Assembly (NCBI GenBank): GCA_963728975.1
Contig: CAVSMF010000002.1
Span: 614,635 to 678,634, forward strand
Direction of reading: 5' to 3'
Length of the DNA stretch: 64,000 nt
DNA from: DATFCK01 sp963728975
GTDB lineage: Bacteria; Verrucomicrobiota; Verrucomicrobiia; Chthoniobacterales; UBA10450
Part shown: one piece after another, positions 26,501 to 34,824 of the stretch
Layout of the letters: each line of letters begins with the position of its first letter
How positions within the stretch are numbered: position 1 is the first letter of the stretch
Notes under the pieces: model-generated
Told to the model about the DNA's origin: nothing
What the model saw: only the letters and a program-made list of their open reading frames with translations
Databases searched by the model: none
Position numbers and translations under genes: made by a program

Positions 26501-28390
26501 ATGCGCCCGGCTATTGCTCTCGTTGTTTACTGGCTCATCATCGGCCCATCGGTAGGGAGCGCTCAGTATCCCTCCGAACCACAGATTTCCAAGAATGGCA
26601 TCGCCATCTCCATCGAAGAATACGCAAACCTGCCTTTATCGAGCCGGACAACCGGCACTTATCCGCCGCCGATCAATTTCGAAGGTCAGTTAGGCCGGGT
26701 GAACTTTCTTCGATCCGAACCGGCCGACGCGCCGTCGTCGGCATCGCGGTTCTTCGTTAACGACCTGAATCGCAACCTGTATATTCTCGACAAAACGAAT
26801 CGGACGTTCTCGCCTTACATCAATTTCGAGGAAGTATTTCCTAAATTCGACAACGATCCCGGTTACGCGGGCGGCCTGGTCACGTTCGCTTTCGATCCTG
26901 ATTACGCCATCAACGGAAAGTTTTACACCGTCCACACGGAAGACCCGGCCAAGCCTGGCTCCGCCTTCCCGACCAACGCTGCGTTGCCTGGGTTCGATGT
27001 CACCGGTTACACCACCACCGCCGCGGTGAATCCGCCAGCCGGATCCGTCGCGCGCGAGGCAGTGCTGGTCGAATGGACGGACACGAATATTAACGACACC
27101 ACGTTCCAGGGCACCGCCCGGGAACTATTGCGGATCGGATTTAACGACATCGTTCATCCGATGGGCGATCTGATCTTCAATCCCCTGGCCCAGCCGGGAG
27201 ACCCGGATTATCGGAATCTTTACATCGCCAACGGCGATGGCGCATCCGGGGAAACTCCCGGTGCCGAACACCCCACCCCGCAGCGGCTCGACACACTGTT
27301 GGGAAAAATTCTGCGAATTACGCCCGATCTCAATTTGCGGACGGACACCAGCACCCTCGGCCCAAACGGCCGGTATCGCATCCCAACCGGCGGGGCCGAC
27401 CCGAACCCGTTCGTTTCGCTGAGCCTAACCGGTCTAAGAAAAGAAATCTACGCCTATGGCTTCCGCAACCCGCATCGACTCAGCTGGGATGTCGCTGCTA
27501 ACCGATTGTTCGTGGACGACATCGGGCTTCACTCCTGGGAGGAGGTCGACATCGTCGTCCCCGGAAACAACTATGGTTATGCCGAGCGCGAAGGCATCGA
27601 ACAACTCTTTGTCACCGGCAATTCGAACACCAACGGCAAGACCGGCAGTCAGATTGGAATGCCATTTCCCGCGGACGATTCGCTCGTCGTGACCGGTCTG
27701 GCGGACCCGGTCACACCTGCTTATCCGGTCGCGACCTATAGTCATCAGGACGGCGACGCAATCAGCAGCGGGTTTGTTTATCGCGGATCGCTGATGCCGG
27801 TGCTCGACGGAAAATATTTGTTTGGCGATGTCACCACCGGGCGATTGTTTTATTGTGACCTGGCCGAGATGCTGGCTGCCGATGATGGAAATCGGACCAC
27901 ACTCGCGAGCATTCACGAATTGCAGGTGGTGTTCAATGGCGTCAAGCGCCGCCTGTTTGACGTTATCTCAGCCAAGTATCACCAGAGGGGCGGCACTTCT
28001 CCCAGCGCTCTCCCGGGTGGATGCGGTGGTCTGGATACGGGCGGCAACGATCCCGAGGGAGTCCCCTACGGCTGCGGCCGGGCCGACATCCGCTTCGCTC
28101 TCGGCGGCGATGGCGAACTCTATCTCCTGAGTAAGAGCGACGGAATGATCCGCAAATTCACCGGCGTGCTCATCCCGCCAACAATCAAAAGTGTTCAGAT
28201 GACTAACGGCGCGTTCACTGTCACCTGGTCCTCCATTACCAATGTCACTTACCGGGTCCAATACAAAACCTCGCTCACCGATCCGGACTGGATGGATCTG
28301 GCCGGTGACGTCACCGCGACCGGTCCGACCGCGTCAAAAACGGATGCGCCGTCAGACCCGGTAAAATTTTATCGAATAAAACCACTCTGA
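26501..28390 (+). CDS. exported PQQ-type glucose/sorbosone dehydrogenase-like protein
   Basis: 629 residues with a signal peptide (RPAIALVVYWLIIGPSVGSA). The beta-propeller of the soluble glucose dehydrogenase family is visible: FNDLNRNLYIL-type first blade, GYAGGLVTFAFDPDYAINGK, DTLLGKILRITPDLNL, IYAYGFRNPHRLSWDVAANR and DDIGLHSWEEVDIVVPGNNY. The C-terminal ~75 residues (FTVTWSSITNVTYRVQYKTS ... VKFYRIKPL) form an Ig-like end common in this phylum. Likely oxidises an aldose or other sugar in the periplasm if PQQ is available; no PQQ biosynthesis gene lies in the window. Confidence 0.82.
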   Translation: MRPAIALVVYWLIIGPSVGSAQYPSEPQISKNGIAISIEEYANLPLSSRTTGTYPPPINFEGQLGRVNFLRSEPADAPSSASRFFVNDLNRNLYILDKTNRTFSPYINFEEVFPKFDNDPGYAGGLVTFAFDPDYAINGKFYTVHTEDPAKPGSAFPTNAALPGFDVTGYTTTAAVNPPAGSVAREAVLVEWTDTNINDTTFQGTARELLRIGFNDIVHPMGDLIFNPLAQPGDPDYRNLYIANGDGASGETPGAEHPTPQRLDTLLGKILRITPDLNLRTDTSTLGPNGRYRIPTGGADPNPFVSLSLTGLRKEIYAYGFRNPHRLSWDVAANRLFVDDIGLHSWEEVDIVVPGNNYGYAEREGIEQLFVTGNSNTNGKTGSQIGMPFPADDSLVVTGLADPVTPAYPVATYSHQDGDAISSGFVYRGSLMPVLDGKYLFGDVTTGRLFYCDLAEMLAADDGNRTTLASIHELQVVFNGVKRRLFDVISAKYHQRGGTSPSALPGGCGGLDTGGNDPEGVPYGCGRADIRFALGGDGELYLLSKSDGMIRKFTGVLIPPTIKSVQMTNGAFTVTWSSITNVTYRVQYKTSLTDPDWMDLAGDVTATGPTASKTDAPSDPVKFYRIKPL

Positions 28391-28396
28391 TTGGGA

Positions 28397-28417
28397 GGGG
28401 CGAGCTCGTCTCGCCCC
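28397..28417. terminator. hairpin between converging genes
   Basis: GGGGCGAG-CTCGT-CTCGCCCC directly behind the sugar dehydrogenase stop codon. Possible transcript-end hairpin; no strong T-tract. Same type as the palindrome at 17942. Confidence 0.45.
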
Positions 28418-28530
28418 ACTTATTGACTCATCGATGTCCTTGCCGTTGCCATGTGGTTCTGAGCAGAGATTCCCCGAACCGTTGTTTCAGTTGCTCAGAA
28501 GTCTGCGGCCATGGCCAATTGCTGCCTCTC

Positions 28531-28607
28531 GCGGCCGGAAGCCCTCCCACATTGAACGTTCGTATGCGAAGGGTCGCTCTGAAATGTGGGAGGGGCCTCC
28601 GGCCGCG
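28531..28607. repeat. long imperfect inverted repeat
   Basis: Arms 28531-28553 and 28583-28607 are near-exact inverted copies (core CCCTCCCACATT/AATGTGGGAGGG, extended by GCGGCCGG/CCGGCCGC). A relative of the right arm (AATGTGGAAGGGACCTCCGG) occurs at about 48060. Confidence 0.7.
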
Positions 28608-28658
28608 ACCGTTTCCCGCCTTAAGCGATGCTGGGAATGACCGAGATCGATTAACCAG

Positions 28659-29816
28659 TCAAGTGACAGGCAGGCCGGTTAAGGCCGAGCGAAGCCGAGA
28701 CGCAACCAATTGCTGCTCTTGATCGGTAAGCCCATTATACAGCGGCAGGAGAATGCATTCGTCCTGGGCACGCTCACTTTGGAAGAGCGATCCCGCTGAA
28801 CGCCACCTTTCCTTTTCATACGCCGGCTCGCGGTGCGCACACATGATTCCGCGCCGGGTGGACACGCCTCCATCGCGCATCGCCTGCATGATTTGCTTTT
28901 GGGAAACGCCTTTCGGCAGCCGAACACAATAGCTTTGCCAGTTGCTGCGCGCCCATTCCGGTTCGAAAGGCAGGCCCAGACCAGGAATGTCTCGGAGCAG
29001 GGCAACATAGCCCAACGCCAATTCCCGGCGTCGCTTGATCAATTCGGCCAGCCGCTTCAACTGCTCCCGGCCCATCGCTGCTTGCACGTCCGTCAACCGG
29101 TAGTTATAGCCGATCTCCGGATAAGTTTCGAAAATCACCTTGTCGGCCGAATGCCGGACGGTGTCGCTTACCGACATGCTCTGTTGACGCCAGAGACGGA
29201 ACTTCGCGTCCCAATTCTCGTGCCTGGTGGTTAACATGCCGCCGTCCCCCGTGCTCAGCACTTTTCGGGGATGAAACGAGAAACAAGCAACGTCACCGTG
29301 AGGTTTTCCGATACGCTCCCATTTGCCGTTCCAAAGAATCTCGCTGCCAATTGCGCAAGCCGCGTCTTCGATTAATGGAATTGCGTGTTTTTCCGCGATT
29401 GGCCCAATCTGAGCAAGGTCGCAAGGCATCCCGATCTGATGCACGCACACGATTGCTTTGGTCCGTGGGCCGATGGCCGCGCCGACGAGTTCGGGATCGA
29501 TGTTGCATGTGTCCGGGCGTATATCCACAAACACAGGTATCGCGCCGCAATACCGGACGCTGTTGGCGGTTGCGATAAAGGAGTGACTCACTGTGATCAC
29601 TTCATCCCCCGGACGAACGCCGGCTGCCAGCAGCGCCAGGTGCAGCGCCGTGGTGCAATTGGAAACAGCGCAGGCATGGGAAGCGCCGACCGTCGCAGCG
29701 AATTCCTGCTCGAAGGCCGCGACCTCGGGGCCCTGGGAAATCCAGCCCGATAGAATAACACGCCGAACCGCCTCGGCTTCTTGCTCGCCGAGACAAGGTT
29801 TGGCAATTGGAATCAT
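28659..29816 (-). CDS. DegT/DnrJ/EryC1/StrS-family sugar aminotransferase
   Basis: 385 residues. Typical PLP-dependent nucleotide-sugar aminotransferase: AKPCLGEQEAEAVRRVILSG at the start, CAVSNCTTALHLALLAAG, GDEVITVSHSFIATANSVRY, IEDAACAIGSE, and the PLP Lys in FSFHPRKVLSTGDGGML. It transfers an amino group to a keto-sugar nucleotide in surface polysaccharide or O-antigen synthesis. It is the last gene of a minus-strand run: flippase, glycosyltransferase, acyltransferase, epimerase, aminotransferase. Only 31 bp separate it from the epimerase. Confidence 0.92.
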   Translation of the reverse strand: MIPIAKPCLGEQEAEAVRRVILSGWISQGPEVAAFEQEFAATVGASHACAVSNCTTALHLALLAAGVRPGDEVITVSHSFIATANSVRYCGAIPVFVDIRPDTCNIDPELVGAAIGPRTKAIVCVHQIGMPCDLAQIGPIAEKHAIPLIEDAACAIGSEILWNGKWERIGKPHGDVACFSFHPRKVLSTGDGGMLTTRHENWDAKFRLWRQQSMSVSDTVRHSADKVIFETYPEIGYNYRLTDVQAAMGREQLKRLAELIKRRRELALGYVALLRDIPGLGLPFEPEWARSNWQSYCVRLPKGVSQKQIMQAMRDGGVSTRRGIMCAHREPAYEKERWRSAGSLFQSERAQDECILLPLYNGLTDQEQQLVASRLRSALTGLPVT

Positions 29817-29847
29817 GGCTGCGCTACGCTCCGCGGCGTTGCAATCG

Positions 29848-30831
29848 TTAAGAGTGTTGCGACAACCCCGCTACCGGGGTCTCCGTTTCATCCGACCACC
29901 ATTTCACCAGCTGGCGCAGACCATCTTCCAGCGGCACCTTTGCCCTGAAGCCGATCAGGCGTTCCGCCTTGCTCACATCCGCCACTTGTTTCCACACCGG
30001 AGTAGCTTTGCGAACGGGACCATATTCCGGAAGGCGCTCAACTCCCATTACCCGGCCAAGCGCGGCCGCCAGTTCGGTTAGGCTGGTCTCCCTGCCGGTG
30101 GCGATATTGAGGACGTCGTCGGTAACCGGGGAAATTGCGGCCATCCAGTTCGCGCGCGCGATGTCTTCGACATAAACAAAGTCCATTGTTTGGGTGCCGT
30201 CGCCATAAATCAAACAGGACTGACCTTTCGCCAGCCGCTCCATCCAGCGAATCATGACCTCCGTGTACACTCCGAACGCGTCCATTCTCGGGCCGTAGAC
30301 ATTAAAGTAACGCAAGGCGACATAGTTGAGCCCATACATCTCGTGAAAGCTGCGGAGCAATCCTTCGTTGTACATCTTGGTTGCTCCATAAATGGTCCGG
30401 TTGCCGTAAGGGTGATGTTTCTCGTTGATGGGAAACTCTTCTGCCTGACCATAAAGCGATGCCGAAGAGGCCGAGATGAATCTTTTAACTTTTGCCGCCA
30501 CCGCGGCTTCCAGCACGTTGAACGTCCCGGTAGCCAGCACTTCGTGGGCGAGCCTGGGGTTCTCGGCGCATTGCGTAATACGGATCGCCGCTTCCTGGAA
30601 AACGATGTCTATGCCTTCCATCGCCTGCGCCAGCAGCCTGGTGTCCCGGATATCGCCTTCGACAATCGTGACCCTGCCGCTGGCCTTTGCCGCCTCCAGG
30701 TTCTGAGGCCGTCCCCGAGTGAAATTATCAAGCACGACAATCTCCTCCATTCCCTCGGCCACCAATCTGTCGGCGATGTGCGATCCAATCAGTCCCGCGC
30801 CACCCGTAATCAATGCTCGTTTATAGTTTAT
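29848..30831 (-). CDS. NAD-dependent nucleotide-sugar epimerase/dehydratase (non-canonical start)
   Basis: About 327 residues. SDR extended family: KRALITGGAGLIGSHIADRL, SASSASLYG, catalytic YGATKMYNEG and YFNVYGPRMDAFG. The frame has no ATG, GTG or TTG near the natural start. An ATA codon at 30831-30829 precedes NYKRALITGG and overlaps the TAA of the acyltransferase gene as ATAA, in the place where ATGA coupling would be expected. The nearest canonical upstream start (TTG, 31008) would add 60 residues read through the acyltransferase gene. A TTG just inside (in RALI) would delete the first beta strand. I give the ATA as the best start. Epimerises or dehydrates a UDP/GDP-sugar. Confidence 0.8.
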   Translation of the reverse strand: MNYKRALITGGAGLIGSHIADRLVAEGMEEIVVLDNFTRGRPQNLEAAKASGRVTIVEGDIRDTRLLAQAMEGIDIVFQEAAIRITQCAENPRLAHEVLATGTFNVLEAAVAAKVKRFISASSASLYGQAEEFPINEKHHPYGNRTIYGATKMYNEGLLRSFHEMYGLNYVALRYFNVYGPRMDAFGVYTEVMIRWMERLAKGQSCLIYGDGTQTMDFVYVEDIARANWMAAISPVTDDVLNIATGRETSLTELAAALGRVMGVERLPEYGPVRKATPVWKQVADVSKAERLIGFRAKVPLEDGLRQLVKWWSDETETPVAGLSQHS

Positions 30832-31532
30832 AGGAGCCCCTTTTTCGATTTGTATCCCTCCCGCCAGCGGACAAACTTGGCCGGCACACCGGCCACGATG
30901 GCAAAAGAAGGCACGTCCCGGGTAACGACTGCCCCGGCTCCAACGATGCTGCCCTTGCCAACCGTCACCCCGGGCAACAACACGGCGGCTGTTCCAATAT
31001 CCGCCCACGCTTTTACCCGGACGGGTCGAATTTCGAGATCGGTTGTGATAATCGGCCGGTTGACCGGCACTCCGGTGTGAGCCGAGCCCAATACTTTGGC
31101 GCCGGGCCCCCAGCCCACATACTCTTCCAAAATAAGGTCCCGCGCGTCGAAATAAGCCTGCGGCCCAATCCAGACGTGATCGCCAATCTTCACAACCCCA
31201 TCAATCCGTCCCTGGATGTAAGCCTGGGCTCCGATAAAAACCCCATCTCCGATCTCGAAAGTTTCCAGATATTTAAAGCCAACACCGCTTCCGATCTGCA
31301 CTCCCTGGCCGAAGTTTCGGGCCACCGCCCGCCAGATAGCCCGGCGCATCAACTGATCGAGCTCGCCATCGCCGTGAGCAAAACGGGCGTACTGCTCGAC
31401 CAGGACCGCGGGAGCGTAGGCCGCCCTCAAGTGTTGCGATAGATCCAATTCGAACGACGGATCGCGCTTCACTTTTTTCCGGCCGTGAACGGGCGCGATG
31501 ATTCGCTTACTTTTCCTGGGATTACGCGGCAT
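30828..31532 (-). CDS. left-handed beta-helix acyltransferase (sugar O-acetyltransferase type)
   Basis: 234 residues. An N-terminal region with basic residues (PRNPRKSKRIIAPVHGRKKV) and then a hexapeptide-repeat domain: GVFIGAQAYIQGRIDGVVKI, GDHVWIGPQAYFDARD, ITTDLEIRPVRVKAWADIGT, LLPGVTVGKGSIVGAGAVVT. This is the LbH fold of acetyltransferases acting on sugars in capsule and O-antigen synthesis (NodL/WbbJ-like). It lies inside the polysaccharide operon and its stop overlaps the next gene's start region. Confidence 0.87.
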   Translation of the reverse strand: MPRNPRKSKRIIAPVHGRKKVKRDPSFELDLSQHLRAAYAPAVLVEQYARFAHGDGELDQLMRRAIWRAVARNFGQGVQIGSGVGFKYLETFEIGDGVFIGAQAYIQGRIDGVVKIGDHVWIGPQAYFDARDLILEEYVGWGPGAKVLGSAHTGVPVNRPIITTDLEIRPVRVKAWADIGTAAVLLPGVTVGKGSIVGAGAVVTRDVPSFAIVAGVPAKFVRWREGYKSKKGLL

Positions 31533-31608
31533 TTCAAATAAATAAAAAATTGGCGGCCTCCAAGCGCCAGGCAGAGCATCGGCCGGGCCGACCTGGCGGA
31601 ATTCCGAT

Positions 31609-32730
31609 TCAACGAAATCTTTGAACCGTTCTTCTCAGATAATTTCCCGGTTTGCCAAGAGAAAGAAGCATTTTTTTTACCCGCGCTCCTATCATCCGGC
31701 GGTCGTAACCCGCGGCCGCCTGATAATATTTCTTCGCCGAGGAAAATTCGCCGCGATCATAATACCGGTCCCCCATCCCGGCCAGGACCCGCCCCCGAAG
31801 CCACTGCCGCTCCCTCTGACTGGAACTGTTCTGGCATAACGACTCTTCAAACTCGGCCATGGTAACGGTCGAGACGGAAGACCGGTACTGCTTCCCGGTC
31901 AGATGCCGGGCGTACTCCGCTGCCAGTGATTTCGCACACGTTTTCGACACCTCCTCATACCCCACCGCAGCCGCCTTTCCCTTCACTTTCCAACGCACCC
32001 CGATCTCGGCGAGAAAGCAATTCCGGAGGTTGTTCTTGGTAATGAGGGTCGTGCTGCTGAGATCGTGCTCCCGGTAGCAGATCATCGGTTCGGCGAAATA
32101 ACCGACATCCCCCTCAAGGGCAAAAAGGCACCACAAATACCAGTCCCCTCCCCAGATCAAATCGATCGGCACGCCGGACCAGATCGGATGGATCGGGAAA
32201 AAGCTGATCTTTTCGTAGCATTCACGGCGGGCCATCACCGCCGGAGCCAGCACCAGGTTGTTACGAAGCAGCGTCTCCAGGAAAACCCGTCCGGAAACAA
32301 CCTGATCGCGATCCCGGTAAACCGAATAGGCGAGCACGCCCCTCTCTGTTCCCTCGCTCACCCCGACCCCGGGGCAAAACACATAACTCACCTGCGAATG
32401 GGCCTCCATCAGCTTGACGTAACGTTCCAAAACGTAACCACGCCTGAGATAGTCGTCCGCGGAAATTAGCCAGACGTATTTGCCGCGGCTTAGCCCGATT
32501 CCCTTGTTGTAGTTCGGCAGGGCGCCGAGATTCGTTTCATTGCGGAAATATTTTACCCGCTCATCCTGAAACGACCGCGCCACCTCGGCCGTATTGTCTG
32601 GCGAACAATCGTCCATGATCAGCACTTCCAGGTCGCCGTAGGTTTGGCCGAGAATGGAGTTCACGCACTGGCCCAGCCAATGCCCCAGCCGATAACAGGG
32701 CACCACGAAACTGACCGTTGGATTAGACAT
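31609..32730 (-). CDS. glycosyltransferase family 2
   Basis: 373 residues. GT-A fold signature: SFVVPCYRLGHWLGQCVNSI, LEVLIMDDCSPDNTAEVARS and the DxD-like ISADDYLRRGYVLERY, then WGGDWYLWCLFALEG. The C-terminal ~100 residues are helical and may contact the membrane or a partner. It adds a sugar from a nucleotide-sugar donor to a lipid-linked oligosaccharide. Gene order on the minus strand puts it directly behind the flippase gene and in front of the acyltransferase. Confidence 0.9.
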   Translation of the reverse strand: MSNPTVSFVVPCYRLGHWLGQCVNSILGQTYGDLEVLIMDDCSPDNTAEVARSFQDERVKYFRNETNLGALPNYNKGIGLSRGKYVWLISADDYLRRGYVLERYVKLMEAHSQVSYVFCPGVGVSEGTERGVLAYSVYRDRDQVVSGRVFLETLLRNNLVLAPAVMARRECYEKISFFPIHPIWSGVPIDLIWGGDWYLWCLFALEGDVGYFAEPMICYREHDLSSTTLITKNNLRNCFLAEIGVRWKVKGKAAAVGYEEVSKTCAKSLAAEYARHLTGKQYRSSVSTVTMAEFEESLCQNSSSQRERQWLRGRVLAGMGDRYYDRGEFSSAKKYYQAAAGYDRRMIGARVKKMLLSLGKPGNYLRRTVQRFR

Positions 32731-32796
32731 GGTTATCGATCTCTGCCCTCCTGCGAATTCTCGCCACCGCCCGTCGTTCCTAAATGTTTTGCCGAA

Positions 32797-34401
32797 TCAG
32801 GGCCCCGATTCTTCCATCGCGTTCGCGGGCGCGATCCGCAGACGGATCAGCCAGTTCCGGATCAGCGGCGGCACCCGCTCCATGGCAATCAGACGGGATA
32901 ATGTTCGGATCGAATAAATCCCGGCTCCTGCCGCCGCCAGCGTTCCCACCCCAATCGCAACCCAGAAAGGAAACCAGAAAAATCCGCAGAAAACCAGGCT
33001 GATCGCCGGAAGAAAAAGCAGACCGATTCGTCGATTCTCCCGGGACCAGCGAAAACCGCTGAGCCGGCGAACGATCAGATAGATAATTGTACCGTGCCAG
33101 AGATAGAGGCCGAAAAATGCCATGGTGGCCCCGGTCACCCCAAAAGCGCCCACCAAAAAGAACGCCAGGCCGACGTGAACGATGGTGGCGGCAACTTCCG
33201 TCCAGAAAAAAACGCTTTGTATGCCTTTCGCCAGAATGATGAATCCCATGGGCCAGGCAATAACTCGCAGGGCCATTCCAAAACAAATCCAGCGGAGAGG
33301 TTCCACCGCCGCCGCGAACTTCGCCGTGTAAAACAGAGCAATGACTAACGGCGCAAAGGTCATGGTCGCCATCACCCCCGGCCCCGCCAGCAACAAACTG
33401 ATTTCCGCCTGCTCGTTCACCAGGCGGTTGCATTCCCGATTGTCTTTGGCAACGGCCGTTAACCGCGGATAAAAATCGGTCATCATTGCCTGTAGAATGA
33501 AGCCCACATACAAACCGCCCAGGGTCCAGGCGGATTGATAAATACCGGCGGCTTCGAAACTGATCTGGCGCAGAACGATGAGCCGGATCGCGTAGGCGGA
33601 GCCCATCGTTAAAACGGCACTGGCGTTGAATGCTACTCCCAGTTTCAACAGCGCGGTCGCCTCCTGCCGCCATTCCAATGGCGTCAATTTCCCGATTCGG
33701 ATCGGCGTTTTGCGGCTGTACCACCACGAAGTTAGCAGCATGACCGCCGCCACCCCGATGAGCGACGGGACGATGCCTTGTTCCCGAAAGAAATAGATCA
33801 GAGGGACGGTAATAACGATTCCGAAGAAAGTTCCTAATATCCCCATCTTGGCTAAATCGGAGATCCGGCGCGTTCCCTGAATCAGCGCGGCCTGGGCTCC
33901 CGACACCGAACCCAGAAACAAAGCGATCGAAAGCGCCGCCACCGCCATGGTGTGGCGGTCGTTGCCAAAAGTGAATATCGAAATCTGTCTCGCAAATACG
34001 ATCAGCAAGAACGCTCCGGCCAGGCCCAGCACAACCGCCGTCCGCCGCAACACCAGCACCGTGCGCCCGATACGCCCGGATTCGCCCGAACCCGCGGCCT
34101 CCGCTATCTGCCGGACCCCGCTGCTCGGAATACCCATGCCGGCGATATTCTGGGCAAGACTCAGAATCGACCCATATAACGACATCAATCCAACTCCGGC
34201 CGGCCCCAGCAACAACGCCATTGCCTTCGTCCGAACCAGGCTCATCCCGATGTTGATCACGGTTGAGCCTCCGATAGTCACCGAGGACTTCAGTATTTGA
34301 TGGTAACTGCGCTTGTCCGCCGCCAGCCCCGAAACGCCCGGCGCCGAAGTGGCTTCGAGATCACTAACGGACGCTCGGGGATCGGAAAAAATTGATGGCA
34401 T
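32797..34401 (-). CDS. polysaccharide flippase (Wzx/MATE-like O-antigen translocase)
   Basis: 534 residues with about 12-14 predicted membrane helices. The N-terminal half reads SSVTIGGSTVINIGMSLVRT then KAMALLLGPAGVGLMSLYGS, the start typical of O-antigen translocases; later LIVLRQISFEAAGIYQSAWT and VMATMTFAPLVIALFYTAKF. It flips undecaprenyl-linked repeat units across the inner membrane. First gene of the minus-strand polysaccharide run, so the promoter should lie in the 34402-34824 gap. Confidence 0.9.
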   Translation of the reverse strand: MPSIFSDPRASVSDLEATSAPGVSGLAADKRSYHQILKSSVTIGGSTVINIGMSLVRTKAMALLLGPAGVGLMSLYGSILSLAQNIAGMGIPSSGVRQIAEAAGSGESGRIGRTVLVLRRTAVVLGLAGAFLLIVFARQISIFTFGNDRHTMAVAALSIALFLGSVSGAQAALIQGTRRISDLAKMGILGTFFGIVITVPLIYFFREQGIVPSLIGVAAVMLLTSWWYSRKTPIRIGKLTPLEWRQEATALLKLGVAFNASAVLTMGSAYAIRLIVLRQISFEAAGIYQSAWTLGGLYVGFILQAMMTDFYPRLTAVAKDNRECNRLVNEQAEISLLLAGPGVMATMTFAPLVIALFYTAKFAAAVEPLRWICFGMALRVIAWPMGFIILAKGIQSVFFWTEVAATIVHVGLAFFLVGAFGVTGATMAFFGLYLWHGTIIYLIVRRLSGFRWSRENRRIGLLFLPAISLVFCGFFWFPFWVAIGVGTLAAAGAGIYSIRTLSRLIAMERVPPLIRNWLIRLRIAPANAMEESGP

Positions 34402-34824
34402 GTCGTTTTCCTGCGGTCCAGGTTAAATTTAATGTTGCAACCGCGAATGAAATCGCCCCGCCCTGGAATCCGTTCCGCGCATGTTAGCCCGCCATCCGCC
34501 TCGATGAATTTGCAAATACACTTTTCAAACACACCTTTCCCGTGTCTCAGGTCAGATTCGCCTTTCCTTCGATCGTCCCACCAAAGCTCATTTCTGACAA
34601 GCCTCCCATCGATCGGCTCCTGCCGTTTCTGCCGCTCCCGCCCTTCTCCATCCCCCGGCTGCCGAAACCAAATCCCCAGGCCCGGTTTTCCCAGCACGGT
34701 CCCAAAGGAAGTTTTCGAAATCTCCGGGCGCGCCTGGTAAAAGGCATGTTGGCGGCTCCGCCTGCCGAATGTTTTGTCTCGTGAAGTTATTTTCCTGGAA
34801 CGGTCGATTTCATTGCCTCTGATC
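34402..34824. other. divergent spacer, no gene seen
   Basis: 423 bp between the minus-strand flippase gene and the plus-strand deacetylase-like gene. Pyrimidine-rich on the plus strand around 34560-34700. Both promoters should lie here; no clear boxes, repeats or small genes were recognised. Confidence 0.4.
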
